NCBI GenBank assembly: GCA_900472485.1
Contig: UCII01000004.1
Coordinates: 268,739 to 332,738, forward strand
Length of the DNA: 64,000 bases
Direction: 5' to 3'
Origin: Hyphomicrobiales bacterium
Lineage (GTDB): Bacteria > Pseudomonadota > Alphaproteobacteria > Rhizobiales > Rhizobiaceae
This document shows positions 47,080-57,534 of this stretch, in pieces. The notes below the pieces were generated by a model. The model saw only the letters and a program-made list of their open reading frames with translations. It made no database searches and had not been told where the DNA came from. The stretch's first letter is position 1, and each line of letters starts with the position of its first letter. A program made the position numbers and the translations under genes.

Positions 47080-47916
47080 TCAGGTCTTGCTGGGCGCTTT
47101 TCGTGCCAGCAGCGAAAAGCTGGGGCCGCCTGGATGGCTCAGATTTTCATCTCGGATGACAACGTCATTGAAGCCGAATGTACGCAGCAGCATCAAGATG
47201 TCGTCCCTGTGCATCCAAAAGTGCCGGTCCTTCATGCCACCGCAGAAAGACGCATTGGCATTGGCATGGTGATAGCTACGTTCGTAATAGCGCACCGCAA
47301 TGCCGTCTATCAGTTTCGTCTCCACTTTACCGCTGAAAGGCAGCCACCGCACGTCGCCCTCTGGCATTGCCTCCTCTAGGACGAAGTGCGTCCAGATGAA
47401 AACCGCGCTGGATCGCTTTGCCAGCAAGCGAAGAAATTCACCGGGGTCGGCCATATGATAGAGAACCCCCGATGCAAGCGCTAAATCGTAGATTTCTTCG
47501 CCTTCCGCCAGCCACGCCTGAATATCGCCGAGCATGAAAGAGGCGGTATTTATGTTCAGGATCTGCTTGGTCACCAGACATCTTAAAAAACAGAGCCGGT
47601 TTGCTTCGATTGCATCGATCCGTGCCGGGCGATGGCAATTCAGCATGTGGGTATGCATCCCCTCGAGCGGACCGACTTCGAGAACGGTCCTGCCTTCTAT
47701 CGATCCGAATGTGTGCAACGCCCAATCGATGCGATCGTCGGCATAAAGGGGCAGGTTGCCGGCGCTGAGACCGAATGCCGGCGGAAACGCACAGTTCCAT
47801 CCTTGAAGTGCATCGATGGCGTTCTGGTGCGCTGGCCTACCTTGCTCGTACTGATCGAATATCTCCAGAGGACTTTTCGATGCTTTCTTTTGGGAGCGCT
47901 TTGAAAAACCAAGCAT
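47080..47916 (-). CDS. SAM-dependent class I methyltransferase
   Basis: A 278-residue methyltransferase. Motif I is RTVLEVGPLEGMHTHML near residues 76-92, the acidic end of strand 2 is ARIDAIEANRLCFLR, and YDLALASGVLYHMADPGEFLRLL is the motif IV region. It probably methylates a sugar of the K-antigen, but the position at the head of the minus arm is the only ground for this. It lies 140 bp from the next minus-strand gene and is divergent from rkpU across a 637-bp region. Confidence 0.82.
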   Translation of the reverse strand: MLGFSKRSQKKASKSPLEIFDQYEQGRPAHQNAIDALQGWNCAFPPAFGLSAGNLPLYADDRIDWALHTFGSIEGRTVLEVGPLEGMHTHMLNCHRPARIDAIEANRLCFLRCLVTKQILNINTASFMLGDIQAWLAEGEEIYDLALASGVLYHMADPGEFLRLLAKRSSAVFIWTHFVLEEAMPEGDVRWLPFSGKVETKLIDGIAVRYYERSYHHANANASFCGGMKDRHFWMHRDDILMLLRTFGFNDVVIRDENLSHPGGPSFSLLARKAPSKT

Positions 47917-48553
47917 TAATACATAACCTTCATTTCAATCGGCATTCCGCCGATCCGGAGACGTTCTCGCATTGGCGCATCGCGGCTCCCAAACCGCTGT
48001 CGCCTCGCGGCGAGTTGGCGGAATTTGTAAGTGCCGATGGACAATCGAGCATTGCCGAGGCTGATTCGAGGAGCCATTGATGCTATCTCGCTGGAGGCAG
48101 AAATTCGGCAAGTACCGATTGTTGTGGTCTGTCATCTCTGCATGGGTTGCGGATCAGGACTCAACTCTTTTACAGGCAATAGCAATCTTATGAAAAGCGG
48201 CATAAGTGCGATTCTGCGGAACTTTATGTCGGCGATCGGGGCGATTTTTTACTATTGCCTTTGCTTAACGGCTTCCTTTTATTTTTCAGAAAATTTTAAT
48301 TTTAAATTCCAAATAATACTCGTGCAAATTGCTTTAACTGCCTTTGCCCCATATAAATCCGATTTGATCGGGCGCTTCTTGAAACCCGGGTGTGTTCAGA
48401 TGATCGCACCTGATATTTTTGATTGTATTCCCGGCGTTTGGGCTTGTTGACGCGTGCCCGTTATGCTTTTCAAGGCGTCGATAGATTTGATGCATTCCAT
48501 GTCGATGTATGCCATCAGGTAATCACGGCAGCTAATTGGTTTGAGGTTTTCAA
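47917..48553. other. Divergent promoter region of the capsule locus, AT-rich core
   Basis: 637 bp between the methyltransferase gene and rkpU. A 139-codon plus-strand frame exists (48031-48450), but it has no ribosome site and mixed composition, so it is not called. Positions about 48240-48360 are strikingly A/T-rich (for example TTTTAATTTTAAATTCC), unlike the surrounding G/C-rich DNA, and may be a promoter/UP element or a silencer binding zone. Confidence 0.5.
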
Positions 48554-49732
48554 TTGTTTCGTATTGGCGCCGTACTTTGTTGCGTGGTTCTGGCGGGGTG
48601 CAATTCCGTCTCGAGCGAAGGTCCTTTAGCTGGCGCCATTGTAAAGGACGCTGGTCAATCCAGCGTTGAACTAGGCCGCAGAAATGCTGCCGTCTTCGAT
48701 ATCGTTGACATCGACAGCCGCAGTGCGCGTCTGGTTTCCGATTATGTTTCCTCCACGCTCAATCGCCGTTTTGGCATGGGCGGCGGCGTCGGTCCGGTCG
48801 TTATCGGTGTCGGCGATGCATTGAAGGTCACGATTTTCGAAGCTGGCGCCGATGGCCTGTTTTCGACGGCGCAATCGAAGCAGGTATCGCTCGATATCGT
48901 CGTTCAGCCGGATGGCACGGCGGCAATCCCTTATGCCGGCTCGGTTCGCTTCGCCGGCAAGACGCTTGACCAGGCTCGCAAGGCAATCCTCGCGGCTCTG
49001 GCAACCAAGGCCGTCGAGCCTGACGTTATCGTGACAAGCATGGGCACGCCCTCGCGGAGCGTCACCGTTTCGGGTGCGGTTGGCCGTCCTTCCATGGTGC
49101 CGTTGGACCTGACCAAGGAAAAAATCACCGAAGTCATCGCCAAGGCGGGTGGGCCTGCGACGCAGCCCTACGAAACCTATATTACGCTGGTTCGGGGCAG
49201 TAGAACCGGAACGGTTCTGCTGAAGTCGATCATCGAGCATCCTTCTGAAGATATCTATGTCCAGCCGGGCGACCAGATTTTCCTCGTCCGCGATCCGCGA
49301 ACCTTCACCTTGCTCGGCTCTGTTCGCGGAGACGGCCGTATCGAGTTCGGCGCGAACGATCTGAATCTGCTCGAGGCCGTTGCCCTCGGTCATGGCGCGA
49401 TCGACGATGCGAGCAACGCCAAAGGCTTCTTCCTGTTCCGCTACGAAGAGCCTGAAATCGCCAAGATTCTGCTCGGTCCCGCCCGTTTCCAGGACCTGCT
49501 GCGGAAGGGAATGGTGCCGGATGCCAAGGGACGCTATCCGATCGTCTATCGGTTCGATATGTCCAATCCCGACAGCCTGATCGTGGGACAGACTTTCCCC
49601 GTCAAGAGCCGCGACGTCATCTACGTGTCGCGCCATCCTTCCGTCGACATTAGGAAGTTCTTGAATCTTATCGGTACGCCGCTAGGTATCGCGTCCCAGG
49701 GAGCAGCAACAGCGGTGAATCTGGGACAGTAA
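48554..49732 (+). CDS. rkpU: Outer-membrane capsule export lipoprotein (KpsD/Wza-like)
   Basis: A 392-residue OPX protein forming or gating the outer-membrane exit for KPS. The lipoprotein signal is very short with lipobox VVLAGC (Cys at residue 16). The export domain contains PVVIGVGDALKVTIFEAGAD, then VVQPDGTAAIPYAGSVRFAGKTLDQ. SLBB-like repeats follow (VSGAVGRPSMVPL; YVQPGDQIFLVRDP; LLGSVRGDGRIEF). The start is a TTG at 48554, fixed by a GAGG site 7 nt upstream and by the signal peptide. Gene order rkpU-A-G-H-I-J matches the rkp-1 region of Sinorhizobium. Confidence 0.85.
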   Translation: MFRIGAVLCCVVLAGCNSVSSEGPLAGAIVKDAGQSSVELGRRNAAVFDIVDIDSRSARLVSDYVSSTLNRRFGMGGGVGPVVIGVGDALKVTIFEAGADGLFSTAQSKQVSLDIVVQPDGTAAIPYAGSVRFAGKTLDQARKAILAALATKAVEPDVIVTSMGTPSRSVTVSGAVGRPSMVPLDLTKEKITEVIAKAGGPATQPYETYITLVRGSRTGTVLLKSIIEHPSEDIYVQPGDQIFLVRDPRTFTLLGSVRGDGRIEFGANDLNLLEAVALGHGAIDDASNAKGFFLFRYEEPEIAKILLGPARFQDLLRKGMVPDAKGRYPIVYRFDMSNPDSLIVGQTFPVKSRDVIYVSRHPSVDIRKFLNLIGTPLGIASQGAATAVNLGQ

Positions 49733-50073
49733 TCCTGGAAAAATGAAGGGCAGCGGTTCCATCTGGTCTCCTGCGCTCCTATTCGTCGGCGGATGCCGAC
49801 ATCTGTATGATTGTGACGGATCGTGCCTTGTCGGCAACGGAAATTCATCGCGAACTGACTTGTCGAAAACACGACAATCGTCGCAAGCAATAGCTGCGAT
49901 CTTCGACTTGGATTGAAGGGTGTAAGAGATCGCATATTGCATCGATTGTTGCGCTGCCGCATATTGGTTGCACACGCAATTTTTTTGTCGATAACAACCA
50001 CAGATAATAACGTGTGCAGTTGATATTGAATTCGGCCAGTTTGGTGCCCTTCTTCGAGTATTGCTGAGAGAAC
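49733..50073. other. rkpU-rkpA intergenic region
   Basis: 341 bp with no gene supported on either strand (a long minus-strand frame here is the shadow of rkpA). It is A/T-richer than both neighbours and probably carries a separate rkpA promoter or leader. No clear terminator after rkpU was seen. Confidence 0.55.
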
Positions 50074-53000
50074 ATGACAGTTGAAATTATCGGACGCGCA
50101 AGCGTTGCCCCAGGGGCGAGTTCGATTGAAGAACTGCAGCTTGTCCTCAAGGAGGGGCGTTGTACCGTAAGCCGCATACCAGAGGAGCGCTGGGATCTCG
50201 CGCGCTTTTGGCATCCGGCTGTTGGTATTCAGGGGAAGACTTACAGTTTTGCAGCTGGCGTTTTCGATAATGTCTACGCCTTCGATCCCGCGGTTTTCGG
50301 CCTTTCCCATCGCGAAGCGATGCAGATGGATCCGCAGCAGCGCATCCTGCTGAATATAGTCTGGCGCGCTTTGGAAGATGCAAACCTGCCCATCGATGGT
50401 TTCGAGGGACAGCGCGTCGGCGTCTATGTCGGGGCATCCTCCCTTGAATATGGCAATCTGACGCTGGAAGACCCCGCCTCGGGCAGCCCATATTTCATGA
50501 CGGGCAATACGCTTTCCATCGTTTCCAACCGTATCTCCCACATATTCGGATTGCGCGGACCGAGCATGACGATCGACACTGCCTGTTCGTCGTCGCTGGT
50601 CGCGCTCGATCAGGCAGTGAAGGCGCTGGAGAACGGCGAGATCGATACGGCGATCGTCGGCGGCATCAATATCCTACTCAACCCCATGTCCTTCGTGGGC
50701 TTCGCCCAGGCGCGCATGCTATCGCCGGAAGGGCTCTGCCGCGCCTATGACGACAACGGCCGCGGTTACGTCCGTGCAGAAGGTGGCGCGGCGATCGTAT
50801 TGCGCCGGACGGACGTTGCACTGCGCGAGAAAGACCGCAGCTATGCCAGGATACATGCCGTAGGCGTCAATTCTTCGGGACGCACCAACGGCATTTCCAT
50901 GCCGTCCCGCGAGGCGCAGGCCGCCTTGCTTCAGTCGATCTATGAAGGCCGCAATATCGATGTCAATCGCATCGCCTTCATCGAAGGGCATGGAACGGGA
51001 ACAAAGGTCGGCGACCCCGCCGAAATATGGGCGATCGGTGAAGTCATAGGCCGCAATCGGCGGGCGCCGGTGCCGATCGGCTCGATCAAGACCAATATCG
51101 GCCATACCGAACCCGCATCCGGCCTTTTCGGGCTGTTGAAGGCGGTGATTGCGCTCGAAAATAATTTCCTGCCAGCCTCGTTGCATTTCGATCATCCGAA
51201 CGAGTCCATAGACTTCGAGGGACTGAACGTTAGGGTCAACACATCGACAATCGAGCTTCTTCCGGCCAAGCAGGTGCGCTTTGCCGGGATCAATTCCTTC
51301 GGTTTCGGCGGAACGAACGCTCACGTCGTCATTAGCGATCCCGATCCGATTGCGCCGCCGGAGCCGCCAATCCGGGGCGAGGGGATTGTTTTTGCCGTCA
51401 GCGCTCACACTGCGTCCGCTCTTTCGACATTGCTCGAGGAATACAGGACCCGTCTTGAAACTGCCGAGCCCAAGGAAGCACGTCAGATCGTTGCTTCCGC
51501 CGCGGCCAATCGCGAACCCATGCGCCATCGTTTTGCTGCCCGCGCGAGGGACAGCGCGGCCGTGCTTGCCGCGATCGATGCGCATCTCGCAGGCAAAAAT
51601 TCGGTCGGCGAGGCGGGTGAGGCTCCGGCGCAGGCCGCCAAGATCGCTTTCGTCTTTTCCGGCAACGGTTCACAATGGGCGGGAATGGGTGTCGGTGCCT
51701 ATCAGGAAAACCGCCATTTCCGGCAATGCTTCCAGTCCTTCAGCGCGCTCTTTGAATATTATCTCGGAGAGAAGCTGACCGATGTCCTGGTCGCTTCCGA
51801 TCTTACCGCGCGCTTGGCTGATACAAAGATCGCGCAGCCGCTGTTGTTCGCCATCCAGGCTTCCCTTTCGGATTGTCTGTGGTCCATGGGGGTCAAGCCC
51901 GATGCGGTCTTCGGCCATTCGGTCGGCGAAATTGCCGCCGCTTATGCCGCCAAGGCGTTGACGGCTGCCGAAGCGGTTGCCATCGTCGCCAAGCGCTCGC
52001 TGCATCAGGATCTCCTCGCTGGCGAGGGCAAGATGGCCGCCGTGGTGCTAGGCGAGGATGCCGCGCTGGCCTTTGCGAAATCCAGAGGTCTCGACAACAT
52101 ATGCATCGCGGCGATCAACGCGCCGAATTCGGTAACGATCTCCGGTCCTGCGGATGAGATAGAGGCCTACAGGGACGCTGCGCGCAAATCCCAGATCGTC
52201 GCGCATATTCTCGATATCAATTATCCGTTCCATCATCCGATTATCGACCGCGCCAAAGAGGCCTTTTTCGCGGACTTGCCCGATCTCGCACCGGATAGCG
52301 GCACGGGGATTTTCATTTCGACGGTAACAGGTGAATTGCGTGACGGGCGCCTGCTGGATACGCAATATTGGTGGCGCAATGTTCGCGATCCCGTGCTCTT
52401 CAAGGCCGGTTGTCAGGCCGCGATGGCGATGGGATGCAACCTTTTCATCGAGATTTCGCCGCGCCCGATCCTGTCGAACTATGTGGCGGAGATCGCCAAA
52501 CAGGCATCGGTTCAGGTCATTGCGATACCGACCTTGATACGGGAGGCGCCCGTCGCTGACCATGATCCGGTTTCGCAATCATTTGCGCGGGCAGTCGCCA
52601 ATGGAGCGCCTGCGCTGCGTGCTCGCGGCAGCGCCACCCGCAACGCCTTCGTCAAGCTGCCGTCTCTGCCTTTCGAGCCAGTGGAGCTTCGCACCCCTCC
52701 GACGACGGATGAGATCGATATCTTCGGTCGGGATCGCAAGAGCCCATATACGCTGCTCGGTTGGCGCGCCGATCTCAATGGTTCGAATTGGAAGAACCAT
52801 CTCGACGCCCGTCTCTTCCCCGATCTTGCGGAACATGTGGTCGACGGCAAGGCAATCATGCCGGGCAGTGGCTTCGTCGAGATCGCGGTAACGGCGGCGC
52901 AACGCTATTACGGGGCGGATGAGGTTGAAATCGGCAATCTCGAAATCATCCGGCCGCTCGAATTGTCCCAGGATCGAATGGTCGAGCTATCGACGATCCT

Positions 53001-56000
53001 GTCGCCGGAGACCGGAGATATCGAGATCCGTTCGCGCGAACGCCTAAGCCATGACGAATGGACGGTTCACGTAGTTGGACGTTGCCGCAAGCCCCTGGCG
53101 AGCGAGGGGGACGGCAAGCCCTTCGAGCGATCGGGTACAGAGCGCAAATCCACGTTGACCTCCGATGTGACCTACGAAACGGCGGAACGTTTCGGATTGC
53201 ATTATGGCCCGCATTTCCAGCTTCTCTCGAAAGCCGTGGCCTCTAGTCATCATGCGATCGAAGTGGATCTGAAGTTGGCTGCCCCGCCGTCTCATCCCTT
53301 CGCCAGCTATAATCTTAACCCGATGTCGGTCGATGCGGCGTTTCACGGCCTCGTAGCATTGTTTGATCAATTCTCCGGCGACGAAACCGGTGCTCCCTAT
53401 ATTCCCGTTCATTTCGGCACAGTGAGAGCTTTCGGCAAGGGAAGACCGATCGTCAAAGCCGTTATCGACATCGAGCGGTTTAGCGCGAATTCAATCAAGG
53501 CCCGTTTCACTCTGTTCGATGCAGACGGCAGGCCGGTCGTCGTTCTTGACGATTGCCGTTTCCGCCGCACGCAGCTGCGCCGCAGGGCAACGCTCGATTC
53601 CGTCGCCTTTCATTATGAGGGCGTGCCTTCGGCTCATTTCGCCGGCGGAGACAGACCTAGCGCCGGTACACGGTGGATTTCATCGCATGGCGCCTCCGAT
53701 GGGAACCGTGCACTCAACAATGCAAGTCTTCTTCTTGACGCCGCGATCTATCGGGCCTGCCATGATATCGCGCTGAAGGTTGCGGACCGCAACGGTACTG
53801 TCGCATTCTCCGGCCTTCCCGGTGATCCCGAGTTCAGGTCTTTCCTCGTCAATTGCCTTTACATTTTGGAGGACGCCGGCATCGCGGAGACGGGGGACGG
53901 CAGGTGGCATGTACCCCTGGAGCCGACGCTGCCGCCGGTGGCGGAGCTGATGCAGGAAATCTATCGCGAGGACGCCGGGCGCGTAGCCGAGAGTGTGCTC
54001 GTTGGCGATGCCTATCGCGAGACGCTCGAGCATCTGGCGGTGATACGTCCGCATGTGCTGGGGCGTGAGCCTGTGAGCCAGGGTGCAAATATGCCGGGTG
54101 GGGCGACGCTGGAGCATGTGCTTGTTCATTCTCCGTTGAGCCGGAGACGGCTTTCGATGCTGGCAGAGGCATTGGCTTCCTCCATCGAGGCCATTGACAG
54201 GCCGATCGGGCACGTTCTTGAGGTCGGCTCGATATCGGTTGCGTTCAGTCGAAGGCTGGCAACAATCGCCGCGGCAGCAGGTGCATGTCTCGTGATCGCT
54301 GAGCCGCGCGAGCAAGCCCGTCGAGCATTGGAGATCGCCTTCGAGCGCGACGCGCATGTTATCGTTGTCGATCCCGTCAGGCTGACGGATCAGCACGTCG
54401 CCGACATCGTGGTCGCCTCCGGCGATCAGAGCCAGCATCTGATGCGCCACAATGACGAGATCAAGCGGATGGTCCGGTCGGTCGCCGCCAGCGGCGCGCA
54501 GCTGCTGCTCGTCGATCGCGCACCGAGCGCCTTCAATGATTTCGTCTTCGGTCTTTCCGAAGGCTGGTTTGCCGATAGCCAGTCGCCGGAATTCCCGGTC
54601 GGGCGGCTCGGCACGCCCCAGCAGATTGCCGATCTCCTCGGAACTCTGGGCTTTGCCAAGCCTCTGATCCAGGAACAAACTTTCCCCGAAGGTGCGCTGA
54701 TTACGGTGTCGGCCGTCTCCGAGCGGCAGCCGGCAGAGGATATTGTCGTGGAAGCCGTCGATCCGATTCTGATCTTGTCGGAGCAGGGCCGGAAGGGTCT
54801 CGGCAAGCTGGGCAGGAATATAACGGTGATCGATCTTGGTGCATCGTCTCCGGATATTGTCGACGCTCTCGATACCATTGACCCGGCTACGCGCCGCGTC
54901 GTTTATCTTGCGGATATGAAGCGTGGCGATGCAGCGGAACTCTCGTTGTCACGTCTCGCCGCCTTCACGCAATTGGCGAACCTGCTGTCTCAGCACGCCG
55001 ATGGAACACGGCCTCGATTGGTCATCGTGGCGCCCGGCGGCTCTCCGCTGTCGACTGGCTCCATCGATGGTGCCAATGCCGGCCTGTGGGCTTTCGGCCG
55101 TGTTCTTCAGAATGAATATGATGCCTTTGACGTGCACCTGCTGGATGCCGATATGTCTGGTAGTCGGGCGCTATCGGTGGTCGATGCCCTGATGGTCGCG
55201 GAAACGGACAATAGGGAATGGTTCCTGGATCGTGCGACCGGAAGGGTCCGGGAAGTCCGAGCTGTGGCTGGTCCCTTCGATGCCATCGAAGCGAGCGGCA
55301 GTGATTTCACAGCAGCAACGATCCGCCAGCATGTGAGCGGGCGTCTGGATAGCGTAGCCTGGGAGGAGACGAGCCTTCCCGCGCCCGACCAAGGCGAGGT
55401 TGTTGTCTCCGTCGAAGCCACCGGCCTCAATTTCCGGGATGTCATGTGGGCTATGGGCGTTCTGCCCGAAGAAGCATTGGAAGACGGCTTTGCCGGTGCC
55501 ACCATTGGCATGGAATTCGCTGGGCGAATTCTTGCCGTTGGCGATGCCGTCGACGATCTTAAGCCGGGTGACAAGGTGATGGGGATCGGGCCTGCTGCGT
55601 TCTCGACCCATGTCCGTGTTCACCGCGATGGCGTGACAAAGCTGCCACAGCAGATGGAAACCGTTGCCGCCGCCACCGTGCCGGTGGCCTTTTTGACCGC
55701 CTATTATGCGATGGTCGAGCTTGGGCGCATTCAGCCGGGTGAAACCATACTAATTCATGGAGCTGCCGGCGGCGTCGGTCTGGCGGCGCTCCAGATTGCC
55801 AAGCTTAAGGGTGCCAAGGTGATCGCCACCGCCGGTACGGTCGAGAAGCGTGGCTTCCTCGAAATGCTCGGCGCCGATCATGTGCTTGATTCCCGCTCTC
55901 TGGATTTCGTTTCCGGCGTGCGGCGGCTTACGGGCGGCGAGGGTGTCGATCTTGTTCTCAATTCGCTCTTTTCGGAAGCGATGGAGCGAAGCATCGAGCT

Positions 56001-57534
56001 GGTCAAGCCATTCGGCCGCTTCCTAGAGCTTGGCAAGCGTGACTATTACGCCGATCGTAAGATCGGCCTGCGTCCATTCCGGCGCAATGTCAGCTATTTT
56101 GGTATCGACGCCGATCAGCTTCTGGTCAATGTACCCGACCTGACACGGCGCATCTTCAGGGAGATCGGCCAGCTTTTCGCCGAGGAAAAGCTGACGCCCT
56201 TACCATATCGCGCCTTCGCTTATGACGAGATCGGCAACGCTTTCCGGCTGATGCAGAATGCCGGCCATATCGGCAAGATCGTGGTGCGTCCACCTGTTGC
56301 GGGTGTCGACAATGTCCTGCGGACACCTGCGAAATCTCTGCGCTTCGATGCCAGGGGCGTTTTCCTGGTTGCCGGCGGCATTGGCGGCTTCGGCCTATCC
56401 GCCGCCGATTGGCTTGTTTCCAGGGGTGCGCGCCGCGTAGCGCTGTGCTCGCGCCGAGGCATTGCCGATGCGGAAACGAAAAAGGCGATAGCCGATTGGG
56501 CCAGGCGCGGTGTCGTGACGACGCTGCATGCCTGCGATGTCACCGATGCTGTCGCGGTCGAGACGCTGCTTGCCTCGCTTCGCGCCGAAGGCGCGCTGAA
56601 GGGTATCGTTCATGCCGCCATGGTTCTGGATGACGCGCTGCTTGCCAACCTGACGCCGGAGCGCAATCGTCCCGTTATCGAGGTCAAGATCCGCGGTGCG
56701 GAAAATCTGGATCGCCTGACACGAGATGACAAGCTGGAACTCTTCCTGCTGTTCTCCTCGGCAACGACCATGCTCGGCAATCCCGGCCAGGCGAATTATG
56801 TGATGGCAAACGGCTACCTGGAGGGCCTGGCGCGCGCTCGCCGCGCTGCCGGCAAGCCCGCGCTCGCCGTCGGTTTCGGCGCCATTGCCGACAAGGGCTT
56901 CCTTGCCCGCAATATCGAGGTCAATGATCTGCTCTCTAAGCGCATCGGTAAGGCAGCGCTGAAGGCGCGCGACGCTCTGGAGCAGGTCGAGCGTTATATG
57001 CTGGCGGACAGAGGCGCGGTCGATGCGGCGGCAGTCATGATCGCCGAGATCGATTGGAATGCCGTTCGCCTGCTGCCAATCTCCGGCCGGTCGCTGTTCG
57101 AACCGCTGATGCGGCATACAGGCAGCCATCAGGCTTTGAACGAGGGAGATGGCATCGATCTCAAGGAGCTGATCAAAGGGAAATCGGAAGAGGAGGCTCA
57201 GGCCGTCCTGCATGCGCTCGTCGCTGCGGAGATTGCCGCCATCCTGCGCGTGACGGAAGACACGGTGACGCCCGACAAGGTTTTGAAGGATATCGGCCTC
57301 GATAGCCTGATGGCCATGGAGCTCGGCATGAGCTTCCAGCAGAAGACCGGCTTCGATATTCCTTTGAGCGGCGTAGGCGAGGGCACGACCGTGGGCGATG
57401 TCGTCAGCCGCTTGCGTGATCGAGTCATGAATCGCAATGATGATGATGCTAGTGGTGACGCGGCCGGAGACGAGGTGGTCGAGCGTCTGGCGCGCAGCCA
57501 TGCCTCAGACCAGGAAAAAAGGGCCGTCCAGTGA
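50074..57534 (+). CDS. rkpA: RkpA type I PKS/FAS-like megasynthase for capsule lipid
   Basis: A 2486-residue cytoplasmic iterative synthase. Ketosynthase, about 1-420: C171 in DTACSSS, H306 in EGHGTG, H344 in NIGHTE. Acyltransferase, about 515-830: S616 in GHSVGE. Dehydratase, about 900-1190: H921 in HVVDGKAIMPG. A methyltransferase-like relic near 1370-1480 has EVGSISVAF in place of a normal SAM loop. Enoylreductase, about 1780-2080 (HGAAGGVGLAALQ). Ketoreductase, about 2090-2330: VAGGIGGFG and Y2242. Acyl carrier, S2411 in GLDSLMAMEL. No thioesterase is present, so release must be by another enzyme, most simply RkpG, whose gene overlaps by 4 bp. In S. meliloti rkpA (first described as rkpA-F) is needed for K-antigen. 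Confidence 0.93.
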   Translation: MTVEIIGRASVAPGASSIEELQLVLKEGRCTVSRIPEERWDLARFWHPAVGIQGKTYSFAAGVFDNVYAFDPAVFGLSHREAMQMDPQQRILLNIVWRALEDANLPIDGFEGQRVGVYVGASSLEYGNLTLEDPASGSPYFMTGNTLSIVSNRISHIFGLRGPSMTIDTACSSSLVALDQAVKALENGEIDTAIVGGINILLNPMSFVGFAQARMLSPEGLCRAYDDNGRGYVRAEGGAAIVLRRTDVALREKDRSYARIHAVGVNSSGRTNGISMPSREAQAALLQSIYEGRNIDVNRIAFIEGHGTGTKVGDPAEIWAIGEVIGRNRRAPVPIGSIKTNIGHTEPASGLFGLLKAVIALENNFLPASLHFDHPNESIDFEGLNVRVNTSTIELLPAKQVRFAGINSFGFGGTNAHVVISDPDPIAPPEPPIRGEGIVFAVSAHTASALSTLLEEYRTRLETAEPKEARQIVASAAANREPMRHRFAARARDSAAVLAAIDAHLAGKNSVGEAGEAPAQAAKIAFVFSGNGSQWAGMGVGAYQENRHFRQCFQSFSALFEYYLGEKLTDVLVASDLTARLADTKIAQPLLFAIQASLSDCLWSMGVKPDAVFGHSVGEIAAAYAAKALTAAEAVAIVAKRSLHQDLLAGEGKMAAVVLGEDAALAFAKSRGLDNICIAAINAPNSVTISGPADEIEAYRDAARKSQIVAHILDINYPFHHPIIDRAKEAFFADLPDLAPDSGTGIFISTVTGELRDGRLLDTQYWWRNVRDPVLFKAGCQAAMAMGCNLFIEISPRPILSNYVAEIAKQASVQVIAIPTLIREAPVADHDPVSQSFARAVANGAPALRARGSATRNAFVKLPSLPFEPVELRTPPTTDEIDIFGRDRKSPYTLLGWRADLNGSNWKNHLDARLFPDLAEHVVDGKAIMPGSGFVEIAVTAAQRYYGADEVEIGNLEIIRPLELSQDRMVELSTILSPETGDIEIRSRERLSHDEWTVHVVGRCRKPLASEGDGKPFERSGTERKSTLTSDVTYETAERFGLHYGPHFQLLSKAVASSHHAIEVDLKLAAPPSHPFASYNLNPMSVDAAFHGLVALFDQFSGDETGAPYIPVHFGTVRAFGKGRPIVKAVIDIERFSANSIKARFTLFDADGRPVVVLDDCRFRRTQLRRRATLDSVAFHYEGVPSAHFAGGDRPSAGTRWISSHGASDGNRALNNASLLLDAAIYRACHDIALKVADRNGTVAFSGLPGDPEFRSFLVNCLYILEDAGIAETGDGRWHVPLEPTLPPVAELMQEIYREDAGRVAESVLVGDAYRETLEHLAVIRPHVLGREPVSQGANMPGGATLEHVLVHSPLSRRRLSMLAEALASSIEAIDRPIGHVLEVGSISVAFSRRLATIAAAAGACLVIAEPREQARRALEIAFERDAHVIVVDPVRLTDQHVADIVVASGDQSQHLMRHNDEIKRMVRSVAASGAQLLLVDRAPSAFNDFVFGLSEGWFADSQSPEFPVGRLGTPQQIADLLGTLGFAKPLIQEQTFPEGALITVSAVSERQPAEDIVVEAVDPILILSEQGRKGLGKLGRNITVIDLGASSPDIVDALDTIDPATRRVVYLADMKRGDAAELSLSRLAAFTQLANLLSQHADGTRPRLVIVAPGGSPLSTGSIDGANAGLWAFGRVLQNEYDAFDVHLLDADMSGSRALSVVDALMVAETDNREWFLDRATGRVREVRAVAGPFDAIEASGSDFTAATIRQHVSGRLDSVAWEETSLPAPDQGEVVVSVEATGLNFRDVMWAMGVLPEEALEDGFAGATIGMEFAGRILAVGDAVDDLKPGDKVMGIGPAAFSTHVRVHRDGVTKLPQQMETVAAATVPVAFLTAYYAMVELGRIQPGETILIHGAAGGVGLAALQIAKLKGAKVIATAGTVEKRGFLEMLGADHVLDSRSLDFVSGVRRLTGGEGVDLVLNSLFSEAMERSIELVKPFGRFLELGKRDYYADRKIGLRPFRRNVSYFGIDADQLLVNVPDLTRRIFREIGQLFAEEKLTPLPYRAFAYDEIGNAFRLMQNAGHIGKIVVRPPVAGVDNVLRTPAKSLRFDARGVFLVAGGIGGFGLSAADWLVSRGARRVALCSRRGIADAETKKAIADWARRGVVTTLHACDVTDAVAVETLLASLRAEGALKGIVHAAMVLDDALLANLTPERNRPVIEVKIRGAENLDRLTRDDKLELFLLFSSATTMLGNPGQANYVMANGYLEGLARARRAAGKPALAVGFGAIADKGFLARNIEVNDLLSKRIGKAALKARDALEQVERYMLADRGAVDAAAVMIAEIDWNAVRLLPISGRSLFEPLMRHTGSHQALNEGDGIDLKELIKGKSEEEAQAVLHALVAAEIAAILRVTEDTVTPDKVLKDIGLDSLMAMELGMSFQQKTGFDIPLSGVGEGTTVGDVVSRLRDRVMNRNDDDASGDAAGDEVVERLARSHASDQEKRAVQ

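Noticed and set aside
48031..48450. 139-codon plus-strand frame upstream of rkpU
   Set aside because: No ribosome site, spans a sharp change in base composition, and no recognisable protein features beyond a chance hydrophobic run.
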